Shown here: piece after piece, positions 1 through 6,586 of the stretch
Layout of the letters: each line of letters begins with the position of its first letter
How positions within the stretch are numbered: the first letter of the stretch is position 1
NCBI GenBank assembly: GCA_029775955.1
Contig: JARVJW010000034.1
Span: 1-12,698 of the forward strand
DNA from: Nitrososphaeria archaeon
Lineage (GTDB): Archaea > Thermoproteota > Nitrososphaeria > Conexivisphaerales > UBA164
Reading direction: 5' to 3'
DNA length: 12,698 nucleotides
Notes under the pieces: model-generated
The model's database searches: none
Told to the model about the DNA's origin: nothing
The model's input: only the letters and a program-made list of their open reading frames with translations
Program-made: the position numbers and the translations under genes

Positions 1-658
1 AGGTTGCTACTTTATAGAGAGGAACGGTGATTACTTCATGCATGTCGTTGCATACCTGCCAAAAGAGGAAAGAGTGCATAACGGCAGAGCAATAGGCATT
101 GACTTAGGCATAAAGAACCAGATTCTCAAATGGAATTAAGGTGCAATACTTTATACCAATGCCCGAAAGGATAAAGCTTTACAAAGCCTTTTCAAGATCT
201 CAATATGACAAAAGGTCAAAAAGAGGAACAAAGTTATTACAAAAGATAAAAAGCGAATTTCTGCACCAGAACAATCAGAAGACATAAACAACAAACTTGC
301 GCATTATGTAACAACAAATTATGAATATGTTGCTTACCAAAATGATAAGAGTTGGTCAAGGTTTTACGGAAGGAAGATATACCAAACTTCCATAGGAGGA
401 TTTTGCAATTGCCTAAAGGCAAGCACTCCTTTGGAAGTAGGCAGGTTCATAAGAACAACTGGCTTATGCATGAATTGTGGCACAGTGCAGCATCTGAACC
501 TATCGGATAGAATGGTAATATGCCCTTCATGCCATTCAGTATTTGATAGGGATGTAGGTGCTGCAAATAAGCAAGAAGGGCTTTGCCTGGGGAACCTAGA
601 CGAGACGCTCGCAGAGGATTATGCCTCTAGCGTGCTCGAACACATAAAGCGCATGTGA
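1..658 (+). pseudogene. tnpB: Decayed TnpB (IS200/IS605 OrfB), 3' part, frameshifted
   Basis: This is the RuvC-like nuclease of an IS200/IS605 element, cut by the left edge of the window. Three blocks read as TnpB. Frame 2 from base 2 gives a RuvC-I-like block containing GIDLGIKNQ and ends at TAA 137-139. Frame 3 from about 138 continues with KVQYFIPMPERIKLYKAFSR and ends at TAA 285-287. Frame 2 from 281 gives NNKLAHYVTTNYEYVAYQND, then SWSRFYGRKIYQTSIGGF, a CxxC...CxxC zinc ribbon (CMNC, CPSC) and the RuvC-III motif FDRDVGAAN, ending at TGA 656-658. The two phase changes cancel each other, as expected from small indels near 128 and 281 in a once-intact gene. An open stretch starting at TTG 431 is only the tail of this relic, not a separate gene. 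The decayed state is seen directly; the family assignment rests on motifs. Confidence 0.87.
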
Positions 659-699
659 AAGTAAGCATTGCCGTTGAAGCTCCAAACAAGCGGGCGTGG

Positions 700-727
700 C
701 CCCGTCCACAAGGGCGGGGTAGTTCAC
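700..727 (+). repeat. IS200/IS605 right-end hairpin downstream of the tnpB relic
   Basis: Stem 700-707 pairs with 712-719 (8 bp including one T-G wobble) around the loop ACAA, followed by TAGTTCAC. The same hairpin and tail recur in the same orientation at 2557-2584. It lies 41 nt after the tnpB stop, where IS200/IS605 elements carry their right end, which in active elements is also the 3' scaffold of the guide RNA. The element probably ends at or next to 727. Confidence 0.7.
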
Positions 728-793
728 TTAGCTGCTAGGTAAACTTACAATTTTGCCATGGGTATATTAATTTAATTTATAGATAAACCAATA

Positions 794-804
794 TTTATAT
801 ATAG
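794..804 (+). promoter_or_regulatory. TATA box of the permease gene
   Basis: TTTATATATAG is centred about 25 nt before ATG 823, so transcription should start at or next to the start codon and give a leaderless mRNA. There is no Shine-Dalgarno-like sequence between the box and the ATG. Confidence 0.65.
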
Positions 805-822
805 TTTTTAGATTGATAGTCC

Positions 823-2292
823 ATGTTTAAGAGAAATGCGTCAGGGCTAGTGAAAGCGTTAAAAATGAGGGATGCCTTTATTTACAATTCCCTGACAATC
901 TCAATGTTCTCGATGATGTGGTTCCTGCTCTTTATTTTTCAGCCTATAGCGTTCAATGGTGGAAGCATAATATTGGGGACTGCGCTATTAGCAGTTATCG
1001 CTGTGCCCTTCTTCATAACTTATTCTTACCTGAGCAGGGCGTATCCGTGGGCTGGGGGGGATTACGTATTTCAAAGCAGGGCAATTCACCCGGCAGTTGG
1101 TTTTGCATCTACTTTCACAGGCTGGGTAATATGGCAGCTTTTCTTCATAGCCTGGTTTGGATACTATATTGTAGACGCGTTGCTGTTGCCCTATTTGTAC
1201 TTTATGTCTAAATTCACTGGTTCAGGGATATTTTCAAGCATGTACTTGGCCATGAATTCCAAATACTCTGTATTTTTTATCACCGCAATCCTGTTAATAA
1301 TTGCGTTTTTAATATCGTTAAGGGGGTTGAGATTCTACGTTAAAATTCAATATATAATATTTATTTTAATGATTGCTGCCGGAGCTTCAGCCCTTGTAAT
1401 TTTATTTCAACACCAGCACAGCATTGTAGAACCATTGGGCAACATAAATTGGTTAAATACAGTAGGCACCTGGTCCCTGAGCTGGGGGGCAATTGGATAT
1501 GGCATGTGGTCAGTGCTTAACAATGAAGAAATATCAGGCTCTGAAAACAATAAGAGATATTCTTTAGCGATGGTGGGCGCTGTGTTGCTTAACGTAATTT
1601 ACATTATATCAGTATGGGTGGGTTTAAAGGCGGCGATAGGATATGCCCAGTTGAGCCATCTATCTCAACTGTGGTACAACGGCAACCTGACTGGCATGCT
1701 TTCAACTATTGGTGCTCCATATTACACTGCCTTAATAGCACTTTTAAGGCCAAATCCAATCCTCTACACTGCGCTTATAATTGGGGCTGCAGTGTCAATG
1801 TTTCAAGTTATAATTGCAATCATGATTGGCTCAAGCAGAATTGTACTTGCACAATCACTCGATGGCATTTTGCCAATTAAACTTGCTACTGTAAATGACA
1901 GGAGCCACAGCCCAATTTACTCCCTGGTATTTGACCTTTCCATTTCAGTAGTGTGGCTTACCCTAATAGTCTTTGTGCCTTCCATAGGGCCGTTCTTTGT
2001 ATCAGTAGTGTTTGCTACACAGATAACCTGGATGCTTTCAATGATTTCAGGCATGATAATTGCTTCAAAGGAGAGAAATTTCCGCATTATAATTGCTTCA
2101 ATTGTAGGGTTTCTGCTAAATGCCATGATAGCTGTATTTTACATCGTTTACCCTCAGCTTGGGTTCCTGTCCATAACTTCAACCTTAACAGTTTCAGGGT
2201 TGTTTGCAATTGCATTGATATATTTTGAAATCAGAAACTTATATTTAAAGAGAAAGATAGGCTTCTCAATTAAAGATAGATGGAAACTATAA
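823..2292 (+). CDS. APC-superfamily amino-acid permease
   Basis: A 489-residue polytopic membrane protein with about 12 hydrophobic segments, for example near residues 24-44, 49-70, 98-125, 150-165, 173-196, 246-270, 301-340, 367-392, 394-415, 421-443 and 448-468. The first helix is preceded by a basic amphipathic N-terminus, and the segment LSRAYPWAGGDYVFQSR (about 70-86) resembles the conserved loop after TM2 in archaeal APC transporters, where a Gly-Gly-Asp-Tyr motif follows an S/R-A-x-P box. The length matches the family. It would import amino acids or related amines by proton symport; the substrate cannot be read from sequence. ATG 823 is supported by the TATA box about 25 nt upstream. 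The gene stands alone between two IS200/IS605 relics, with no operon partner. Confidence 0.85.
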   Translation: MFKRNASGLVKALKMRDAFIYNSLTISMFSMMWFLLFIFQPIAFNGGSIILGTALLAVIAVPFFITYSYLSRAYPWAGGDYVFQSRAIHPAVGFASTFTGWVIWQLFFIAWFGYYIVDALLLPYLYFMSKFTGSGIFSSMYLAMNSKYSVFFITAILLIIAFLISLRGLRFYVKIQYIIFILMIAAGASALVILFQHQHSIVEPLGNINWLNTVGTWSLSWGAIGYGMWSVLNNEEISGSENNKRYSLAMVGAVLLNVIYIISVWVGLKAAIGYAQLSHLSQLWYNGNLTGMLSTIGAPYYTALIALLRPNPILYTALIIGAAVSMFQVIIAIMIGSSRIVLAQSLDGILPIKLATVNDRSHSPIYSLVFDLSISVVWLTLIVFVPSIGPFFVSVVFATQITWMLSMISGMIIASKERNFRIIIASIVGFLLNAMIAVFYIVYPQLGFLSITSTLTVSGLFAIALIYFEIRNLYLKRKIGFSIKDRWKL

Positions 2293-2301
2293 TTACCAAT
2301 G

Positions 2302-2364
2302 TTTGAGCAAGAAAGCCCATGCCTTTCAGGCACAGAATGAATTGCGACCAATATGTTTATGAAC
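2302..2364 (+). repeat. IS200/IS605-type left-end motif, copy 1
   Basis: TTTGAGCAAGAAAGCC (2302-2317) is followed by a short hairpin (TGCCT/AGGCA), then ATGAATTG (2337-2344) and ATATGTTTAT. The same order of blocks occurs at 11648-11707, where the first 16 bases match at 15 positions and ATGAATTG is identical. Archaeal IS200/IS605 elements typically begin with an AAGAAAGCC-hairpin-ATGAATTG arrangement followed by a TATA-like stretch that drives the transposon gene. Confidence 0.6.
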
Positions 2365-2548
2365 AATTACTGTTAACGGCATTATTTACTTATTCCCCTC
2401 TGACAGTGGTAATGAACTTGCCGTGTAGAATATGTTAACAGATCTGCATATTCCTCAATGCCCTGACGCTCAGCTTATTTTTCAGTTTATGGATGTTATT
2501 AGGAGGGAACCATTTCATCTTGTTCCACTTGATACCTGCCAAGAGCCA

Positions 2549-2584
2549 GTGAACTACCCCGTCCGCAAGGGCAGGGTAGTTCAC
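2549..2584 (+). repeat. Near-perfect palindromic hairpin; IS right end and possible terminator
   Basis: The arms GTGAACTACCC and GGGTAGTTCAC are perfect inverted repeats. The stem continues inward past one C-A mismatch with GTCC/GGGC (one wobble) to a GCAA tetraloop, giving about 16 bp in all. The right half matches the right-end hairpin at 700-727. It lies 3 nt beyond the stop codon of the minus-strand molybdopterin gene, so it could also act as a 3' barrier or terminator for that transcript. Confidence 0.7.
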
Positions 2585-2586
2585 CC

Positions 2587-3183
2587 CTAAACCATAGGGC
2601 TCTTCTTAAGCTTCCTCGCTTCATAAGTTTTGAACCTCTCCTCCTGCCAGACGTTTCCCCTTTCATGGTATCCTCTTTCTTCCCAGTACCCGTCAACGTA
2701 CTCATTCATTACATTCATAGCTGTAAGCCACTTAGCGCTCTTCCACGCATAAAGGTGTGGAAAAAACGGCCTCACAGGAAAGCCCTCTTCATAGCTGAGC
2801 GGCCTGCCCTGCATCTTTAAGGCTATGAAGCCCTTTTCTGCGTCCTCTATTTTAACAATTGAGGTGTACCCATCAAGGGATTCAAACAGCACATAGTTAC
2901 CATGGGCCTTGCTGCCTTTTAGCAACTTTATGATGCTTACACCCTCCCACATGACGTCCTTGATGCTCCACTGTTCAACGCAGTGGAAATCGGCAGTTGT
3001 GACCATGTCAATCATGTTCATGAGCCGGTAATATGTGTATGATAGCTCTTCATCCACTTTTCCTTTTATAGTGAGCCTGTATGATTGAATGTCAACCTTT
3101 GGGGGCGGTAGGGCAGAGTAGTAGATGAACTTCTTTAAGTAATGCTGCCCAGGAGGCAATCCGCTCATAGGCTGAATTTTCAC
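2587..3183 (-). CDS. Sulfite-oxidase-like molybdopterin-binding protein
   Basis: A 198-residue protein matching the oxidoreductase molybdopterin-binding domain (sulfite oxidase / YedY fold). TADFHCVEQWS puts Cys68 where the family ligates molybdenum, and the C-terminal part has the usual FPVRPFFPHLYAWKSAKWL segment followed by GYWEERGYHERG. It has no haem or dimerisation domain and is about the size of a bare catalytic domain. There is no Tat signal or membrane segment, so it appears cytoplasmic unless the start is wrong. The start is GTG 3181-3183; no ATG lies in frame upstream after the previous stop, and an internal ATG at residue 6 is possible. It follows the ABM-domain gene by 29 nt and is probably cotranscribed with it. 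The physiological substrate is unknown; sulfite or a sulfoxide is only a family-level guess. Confidence 0.82.
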   Translation of the reverse strand: MKIQPMSGLPPGQHYLKKFIYYSALPPPKVDIQSYRLTIKGKVDEELSYTYYRLMNMIDMVTTADFHCVEQWSIKDVMWEGVSIIKLLKGSKAHGNYVLFESLDGYTSIVKIEDAEKGFIALKMQGRPLSYEEGFPVRPFFPHLYAWKSAKWLTAMNVMNEYVDGYWEERGYHERGNVWQEERFKTYEARKLKKSPMV

Positions 3184-3212
3184 TTTTATGTTATAATTAT
3201 TTCTATTTTTTT

Positions 3213-3506
3213 TCAGGAATTTTCCTCTTTAAATACTCTGTGCCTCGGCTTACCATCGAGTATCGATTTCCCATAGTTCTGTACATCTGAAAAGGGCCTG
3301 CTTGATATAAATTTCTTGAAGGAGTCCATGTCCTTCCATTCTGTATATATTAAGTATTCTCCCTTTTCCCCAACTTCCTTGTACAGCTTTCCAGCTATGA
3401 AGCCTTCATTTGAATTCTGCAGCATGGCAAGAGCCTGCCTGAATATTCCCTCGAACTCACTCTCATGCCCCTCCTTAACCCTGTAATATAAGCCAACATT
3501 TATCAT
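3213..3506 (-). CDS. Antibiotic-biosynthesis-monooxygenase (ABM) domain protein
   Basis: A 97-residue protein with the dimeric ferredoxin-like ABM pattern: an N-terminal strand (MINVGLYYRVKEG), helix 14-30, a GFIAGKLYKEVGEKGEYLIYTEWKD block (strands 2-3, about 35-59) and a helix containing F63, F66 and F72. Family members include quinol monooxygenases and haem-degrading enzymes, but many are uncharacterised. No haem ligand can be assigned with confidence. ATG 3504-3506 is preceded by a TATA-like box about 21 nt upstream. It is the first gene of a probable two-gene unit with the molybdopterin protein, which suggests a shared redox or detoxification role; that link is inference. Confidence 0.75.
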   Translation of the reverse strand: MINVGLYYRVKEGHESEFEGIFRQALAMLQNSNEGFIAGKLYKEVGEKGEYLIYTEWKDMDSFKKFISSRPFSDVQNYGKSILDGKPRHRVFKEENS

Positions 3507-3522
3507 TGCAACAATTTATCAC

Positions 3523-3531
3523 TTTATAGTA
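3523..3531 (-). promoter_or_regulatory. TATA-like box of the ABM/molybdopterin unit
   Basis: On the minus strand TTACTATAAA lies about 21 nt before ATG 3506, in line with a leaderless or nearly leaderless start. It is less well placed than the other boxes in the window. Confidence 0.4.
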
Positions 3532-3586
3532 AAAAGCTTTGCTAAAAGGATATGCATATATAACATAAGGCAGCTTGTGTACCTGA

Positions 3587-3640
3587 AGTATACTTAGATA
3601 GGCCAAACTATTAAGTGGCTGCCAACAGGCCTATTATACT
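3587..3640. repeat. Imperfect long inverted repeat in intergenic DNA
   Basis: AGTATA (3587-3592) and ATAGGCC (3598-3604) pair with GGCCTAT (3628-3634) and TATACT (3635-3640). This makes a 13-bp stem with a 5-nt bulge (3593-3597) and a 23-nt loop that itself contains TGGCTGCCA. It lies between the promoter of the minus-strand unit and the IS5-like relic. It matches neither the IS200/IS605 hairpins nor the IS5 terminal repeats here. Role unknown. The rest of 3541-3715 shows no gene. Confidence 0.55.
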
Positions 3641-3715
3641 AAATTACTAGCACTATTTCCAAAAGCCTGTACAAAAGATAAATTTAATAATGCAAGGTTG
3701 ACATGATAGAATTGT

Positions 3716-3732
3716 TAGCTTGTAGCCCAACT
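3716..3732 (+). repeat. Left terminal inverted repeat of the IS5-like relic
   Basis: TAGCTTGTAGCCCAACT; matches the inverted right end at 15 of 17 bases, with mismatches at positions 5 and 12, both transitions. Confidence 0.7.
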
Positions 3733-3776
3733 TACATTTTTATCTTTTTGTCTTGATTTATATTGCCTGTCATATC

Positions 3777-4497
3777 ATGCCCTGGCACGATTATAACGCA
3801 GCATTGATGGAAAGGGGAAGCATGATCTATCTAGACTTCCTGGACTCCTGGAAGGAAGCGAGAAATGAAAAGCGCAACAGGAATGATTAGTGTACCTGGA
3901 TTCTTTAACCGATATTCATGTTATACCTTAAGGTTGGCCTTGACATCCTGGGAAATCACCAGGTCGCTCTTAAAATACCTTAAACCCATGCAGGAAGTAC
4001 GCTTCACCCATATAATTATGCTGTCAATGGTGAAGAAAAAGAAGTTTGAGCCGATCAAGGCTAAAGGTGACGACAAGGAGGAACCCACCATAAAGCAAAT
4101 GTGTGGAAGTTCATCAAGCTACACATAATGGCAGGATGATCGGGTTCAGGGTCACCTCTGAAAGGGCCGGTACACCAAGTTCTTGCCCCTGGTAAAGCAG
4201 TAAGGAAGAAAGGGAACATAGGCCTACAACTCAAAGAGGAGCTTCTGGATTAGCTGGGAGCCTGCCTGAGGGAGAACGCCAACACAGCACTATGCCAGAA
4301 AGCGCGAGGTCCTTAACAGGCTAGGGCGTGAGGGATGGAAGAGGGACAAGTAGATGGTTAAGATATTCTTCTCTGCATTTAAGATGGTGACAGCGTAAGC
4401 TCTAGAGAATTTCAGAAAAATGAGCTGTTGCTGTGCAGCAGGTCCATATAAAACAGGCAAAGGGATCCACGGGCAGAGCTGCATTGGCATCAGTTGA
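3777..4497 (+). pseudogene. IS5-like DDE transposase, heavily degraded
   Basis: From ATG 3777 the first 37 residues (MPWHDYNAALMERGSMIYLD, then FLDSWKEA) resemble the N-terminus of archaeal IS5-like transposases, and a TAG at 3888-3890 ends the frame. Further blocks appear in changing frames: KFIKLHIMA and IGFRVTSERAG near 4106-4170, AVRKKGNIG near 4200, REN near 4270, KAREVLNRLGREGWKRDK near 4300-4352, KIFFSAFKM near 4358-4385 and ENFRKMSC near 4405-4430. In the conserved VEIFFSAFKR-type block the position of the catalytic Glu is Lys (AAG), so the last DDE residue is lost as well. A continuous stretch from about 3865 to 4128 is a chance opening in this wreck and not a gene. Confidence 0.8.
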
Positions 4498-4508
4498 GCT
4501 ACAGGCTA
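4492..4508 (-). repeat. Right terminal inverted repeat of the IS5-like relic
   Basis: AGTTGAGCTACAGGCTA, the inverted partner of 3716-3732 (15 of 17 bases). It ends only 49 nt before the start codon of the CysD-like gene, so that gene's promoter abuts the element's end. Confidence 0.7.
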
Positions 4509-4523
4509 TTGGCATACATAAAC

Positions 4524-4533
4524 CTTAAAAATA
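4524..4533 (+). promoter_or_regulatory. TATA-like box of the CysD-like / GT4 operon
   Basis: CTTAAAAATA is centred about 30 nt before ATG 4558, consistent with a leaderless or very short leader transcript. It lies just outside the right end of the dead IS5-like element. Confidence 0.5.
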
Positions 4534-4557
4534 CAATCCATTTTAATTAGTAATATA

Positions 4558-5364
4558 ATGCAGAAGACAAGGATTGAGGGGGGGCTAACACTTGATGCGA
4601 AAGTTGCCATAGCTAAGATAGTTGTGAGGGATGCGCTTGAAAGGTTCAAAAGGCCTTTTGTGGTTTGGTCAGCTGGAAAGGACAGTATGGTTGTCCTTTA
4701 CCTGGTAAAGCATGTCGCTGAAGAAAACGGCATCAGTGTTCCCCCTGCACTGTTCATAGATCACGGGCAGCACTATGATGAAACTTACAAGATGATTGAT
4801 GAGATTTCCAAAAATTGGAACTTTAGAGTGGTATATGCAAAGAACGAGGATGCAATTTCCAAGGCAAGGGATGGGAAAGTGTATGTCAATGAGCTGAACG
4901 AGGAGAATAGGAAAGAAGTGAAGAGGATAGGCTTCACTGGGGAATACTTTGAGTACTCCCTTGAAACTGATGTTGGGAACCACATATTCAAGACAGTAGC
5001 AATGAACTCAGCGATAAGAAAGTACAGGATTGATGCCCTATTTACGGGGATAAGATGGGATGAAAACCCAGCAAGGTCAAGGGAAGTGTTCATTTCCCCA
5101 AGGGATGAGCCTTCGCACGTAAGAGTGCACCCGATACTCCCTTTTACTGAAAGGAACATATGGGAATTTACCTTCAAGAACAGTTTGCCGATACATCCAT
5201 TGTACAGGGAAGGGTACAGGTCAATTGACGGTAAGTACGATTCAAAGAAGGTTGGGGATAAGCCAGCGTGGGAGCAGGACCTAGAGCACACAAGAGAGAG
5301 GGCAGGAAGGTCACAGGATAAGGAAGGAATGATGGAAAGGCTAAGGGAATTCGGGTACATGTAG
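4558..5364 (+). CDS. CysD-like PP-loop ATPase (PAPS reductase / ATP sulfurylase subunit 2 family)
   Basis: A 268-residue soluble protein. The PP-loop SAGKDS (38-43) binds the pyrophosphate of ATP and is followed by FIDHGQHYDE (67-76), a TGIRWDENPARSREVF block (163-178) and VRVHPILPFTERNIWEF (188-204). The C-terminus from ERAGRS (247-252) to GYM268 resembles the closing segment of CysD, ATP sulfurylase subunit 2. The protein contains no cysteine, so it cannot act as a thiol-dependent APS/PAPS reductase; an adenylyl-transfer or other nucleotide role fits better. The G-protein partner CysN is absent nearby. The next gene, a GT4, begins 4 nt after the stop, so the two are probably one operon and the protein may activate sulfate or another group for glycan decoration. 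Exact reaction unproven. Confidence 0.8.
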   Translation: MQKTRIEGGLTLDAKVAIAKIVVRDALERFKRPFVVWSAGKDSMVVLYLVKHVAEENGISVPPALFIDHGQHYDETYKMIDEISKNWNFRVVYAKNEDAISKARDGKVYVNELNEENRKEVKRIGFTGEYFEYSLETDVGNHIFKTVAMNSAIRKYRIDALFTGIRWDENPARSREVFISPRDEPSHVRVHPILPFTERNIWEFTFKNSLPIHPLYREGYRSIDGKYDSKKVGDKPAWEQDLEHTRERAGRSQDKEGMMERLREFGYM

Positions 5365-5368
5365 CTTT

Positions 5369-6586
5369 ATGAACAGCGTGGTGATGCATCATTATTGGGG
5401 GTCACCAGGGGGAGGGCAGCTTGTATGTGCATCAGCGGCATATGCTCTTGAAATGGCTGGAATGAACCCTGTGCTTGCCGGGACTTTTTCATTTGACCCT
5501 TCTTCATATGTAAGATGGTACGGCATAGACATTTCCAAGTACAGGAGGTACACATTCAGCATTGGCCCAAGGGCATTTGGATTGTTGAGCAGGGCCTTTT
5601 TGTGGATGCCTGCAAGGAAAGCTATTAGGGAGGCAGGGGCTGGGTTCCTTTTCACAGATGAAGAAACTTATGAGCCAATAAGGAAGGAATTTAGGGACAT
5701 TAAAATTGCGCAATACATACATTTTCCAATGGCAGCGTCATTAAATGTAAAGTACAGGAGCCTTGGATTTTACTATAAGGATGACCCGTACATATACCTC
5801 AGGTACGGCAAGTTTCCACTTAACATGTACTGGTGGCTCTACAGGAAGGCAATTGGCAGGTACCAGAGTGATGATCCTTTCAGGAGCGCGGAAACAGTAA
5901 TGACAAATTCATCCTGGACTGCATCTGTGATTAAAAGCTTATACGGGCAGGAACCTTACGTCGTGAACCCACCCCTTCCGCCAATGGTTCCAATAAATCC
6001 TGACCCACTCCCGTTTGAGCAGAGGGAGAACACTATTGTAATGCTTGGCAGGTTCAGCGAGGAGAAAAGGTACGATTGGGTTGTAAGGGAGCTTGGGCCA
6101 GGCCTAAAGGGCATCAGGCTCGTGATATTTGGAGGCGCAGTGACGCCTACTCAGAAAAGCTACATGAATAGTGTAATTGAGCTTGCAAAGGCCTCTGGCC
6201 TGAAGGTTTCACTCAATGAGATTGGTGGTGACTTGAGCGTTGTCCCTAATGCATCAAGGGAGCTCATAAATGTTACAATGGACAGGGCAAAGGCCTTCCT
6301 GCACGCGACTGTAAACGAGCACTGGGGCATAGCAGTTGCTGAGGCTATGGCAAGGGGATTGCCAATTGTGGTTCACAGGTCAGGGGGAGCGTGGACAGAC
6401 CTGGCAGAAGGTGGAAATAATGGGATAGGGTACAGTGATGCCGGAGAAGCCTTGGATGAAATTATTAGGCTAGTAAAAGACCCTGGCATAATGAAAAGCT
6501 ATTCGGAGAGGTCGATCAGGAGGGTGTCACAGATAACATTGGAAAATTTTTCGAGGAAGGTAATTGAAATTGTTAAAAAGTTATAG
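5369..6586 (+). CDS. GT4-family glycosyltransferase, ALG11-like
   Basis: A 405-residue GT-B enzyme without a signal peptide. The N-terminal half carries HHYWGSPGGGQ (7-17, nucleotide-binding Gly loop), QYIHFP (115-120) and VMTNSSWT (177-184). The C-terminal half has LGRFSEEKRYDW (226-237), IGGDLS (285-290) and NEHWGIAVAEAMARGLP, giving the E-x7-E pair E317/E325 of GT4 retaining enzymes. The order GGGG-like loop, Y-I-H-F/Y-P, N-S-S-W-T and E-H-W/F-G-I is the layout of ALG11, the mannosyltransferase that extends lipid-linked oligosaccharides on the cytosolic face. A similar glycan-building step is inferred; donor and linkage are unknown. It starts 4 nt after the CysD-like gene with no separate ribosome site. 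Its last 6 nt overlap the end of the convergent flippase gene. Confidence 0.85.
   Translation: MNSVVMHHYWGSPGGGQLVCASAAYALEMAGMNPVLAGTFSFDPSSYVRWYGIDISKYRRYTFSIGPRAFGLLSRAFLWMPARKAIREAGAGFLFTDEETYEPIRKEFRDIKIAQYIHFPMAASLNVKYRSLGFYYKDDPYIYLRYGKFPLNMYWWLYRKAIGRYQSDDPFRSAETVMTNSSWTASVIKSLYGQEPYVVNPPLPPMVPINPDPLPFEQRENTIVMLGRFSEEKRYDWVVRELGPGLKGIRLVIFGGAVTPTQKSYMNSVIELAKASGLKVSLNEIGGDLSVVPNASRELINVTMDRAKAFLHATVNEHWGIAVAEAMARGLPIVVHRSGGAWTDLAEGGNNGIGYSDAGEALDEIIRLVKDPGIMKSYSERSIRRVSQITLENFSRKVIEIVKKL

Larger units (their letters stand above)
2302..2584 (+). mobile_element. Short IS200/IS605 derivative lacking tnpA/tnpB (MITE-like relic)
   Basis: A left-end motif (2302-2364) and a right-end hairpin (2549-2584) lie in the same orientation about 280 bp apart. 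No TnpA or TnpB motif can be read between them on either strand. The simplest reading is an internally deleted or non-autonomous IS200/IS605 copy. The element accounts for the whole gap between the permease and the molybdopterin gene. The interior, 2365-2548, holds nothing recognisable. Two unrelated decayed ends lying close together is the alternative. Confidence 0.5.
3716..4508 (+). mobile_element. Decayed IS5-like insertion sequence with terminal inverted repeats
   Basis: TAGCTTGTAGCCCAACT (3716-3732) and the inverse of 4492-4508 (TAGCCTGTAGCTCAACT) match at 15 of 17 positions and bracket a ruined DDE transposase. The outermost TA at each end could be a TA target duplication, as in some IS5-family groups, which would put the true inverted repeats 2 nt inward. 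The total of about 793 bp is short for this family and suggests internal deletions. It explains most of the gene-free stretch 3507-4557. Confidence 0.75.

Noticed and set aside
431..658. A stand-alone 75-residue zinc-ribbon protein starting at TTG 431
   Set aside because: Its frame continues upstream with TnpB residues back to 281, and it ends in the RuvC-III and zinc-ribbon block; it is the tail of the tnpB relic.
2587..2705. Small minus-strand frame overlapping the 3' end of the molybdopterin gene (2499-2705)
   Set aside because: It overlaps the real gene in another frame, runs across the palindromic hairpin, and is Arg/Lys/Gly-rich without any motif.
3865..4128. An 87-residue coding frame
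   Set aside because: It lies inside the IS5-like relic; the recognisable transposase blocks are in other frames before and after it.
4785..5360. A 191-residue minus-strand frame
   Set aside because: It is fully antisense to the well-supported CysD-like gene and has no family features.
4558..5364. DndC-type DNA phosphorothioation enzyme
   Set aside because: No dndD, dndE, dndB or restriction partner is nearby, there is no cysteine for an iron-sulfur cluster, and the C-terminus resembles CysD.
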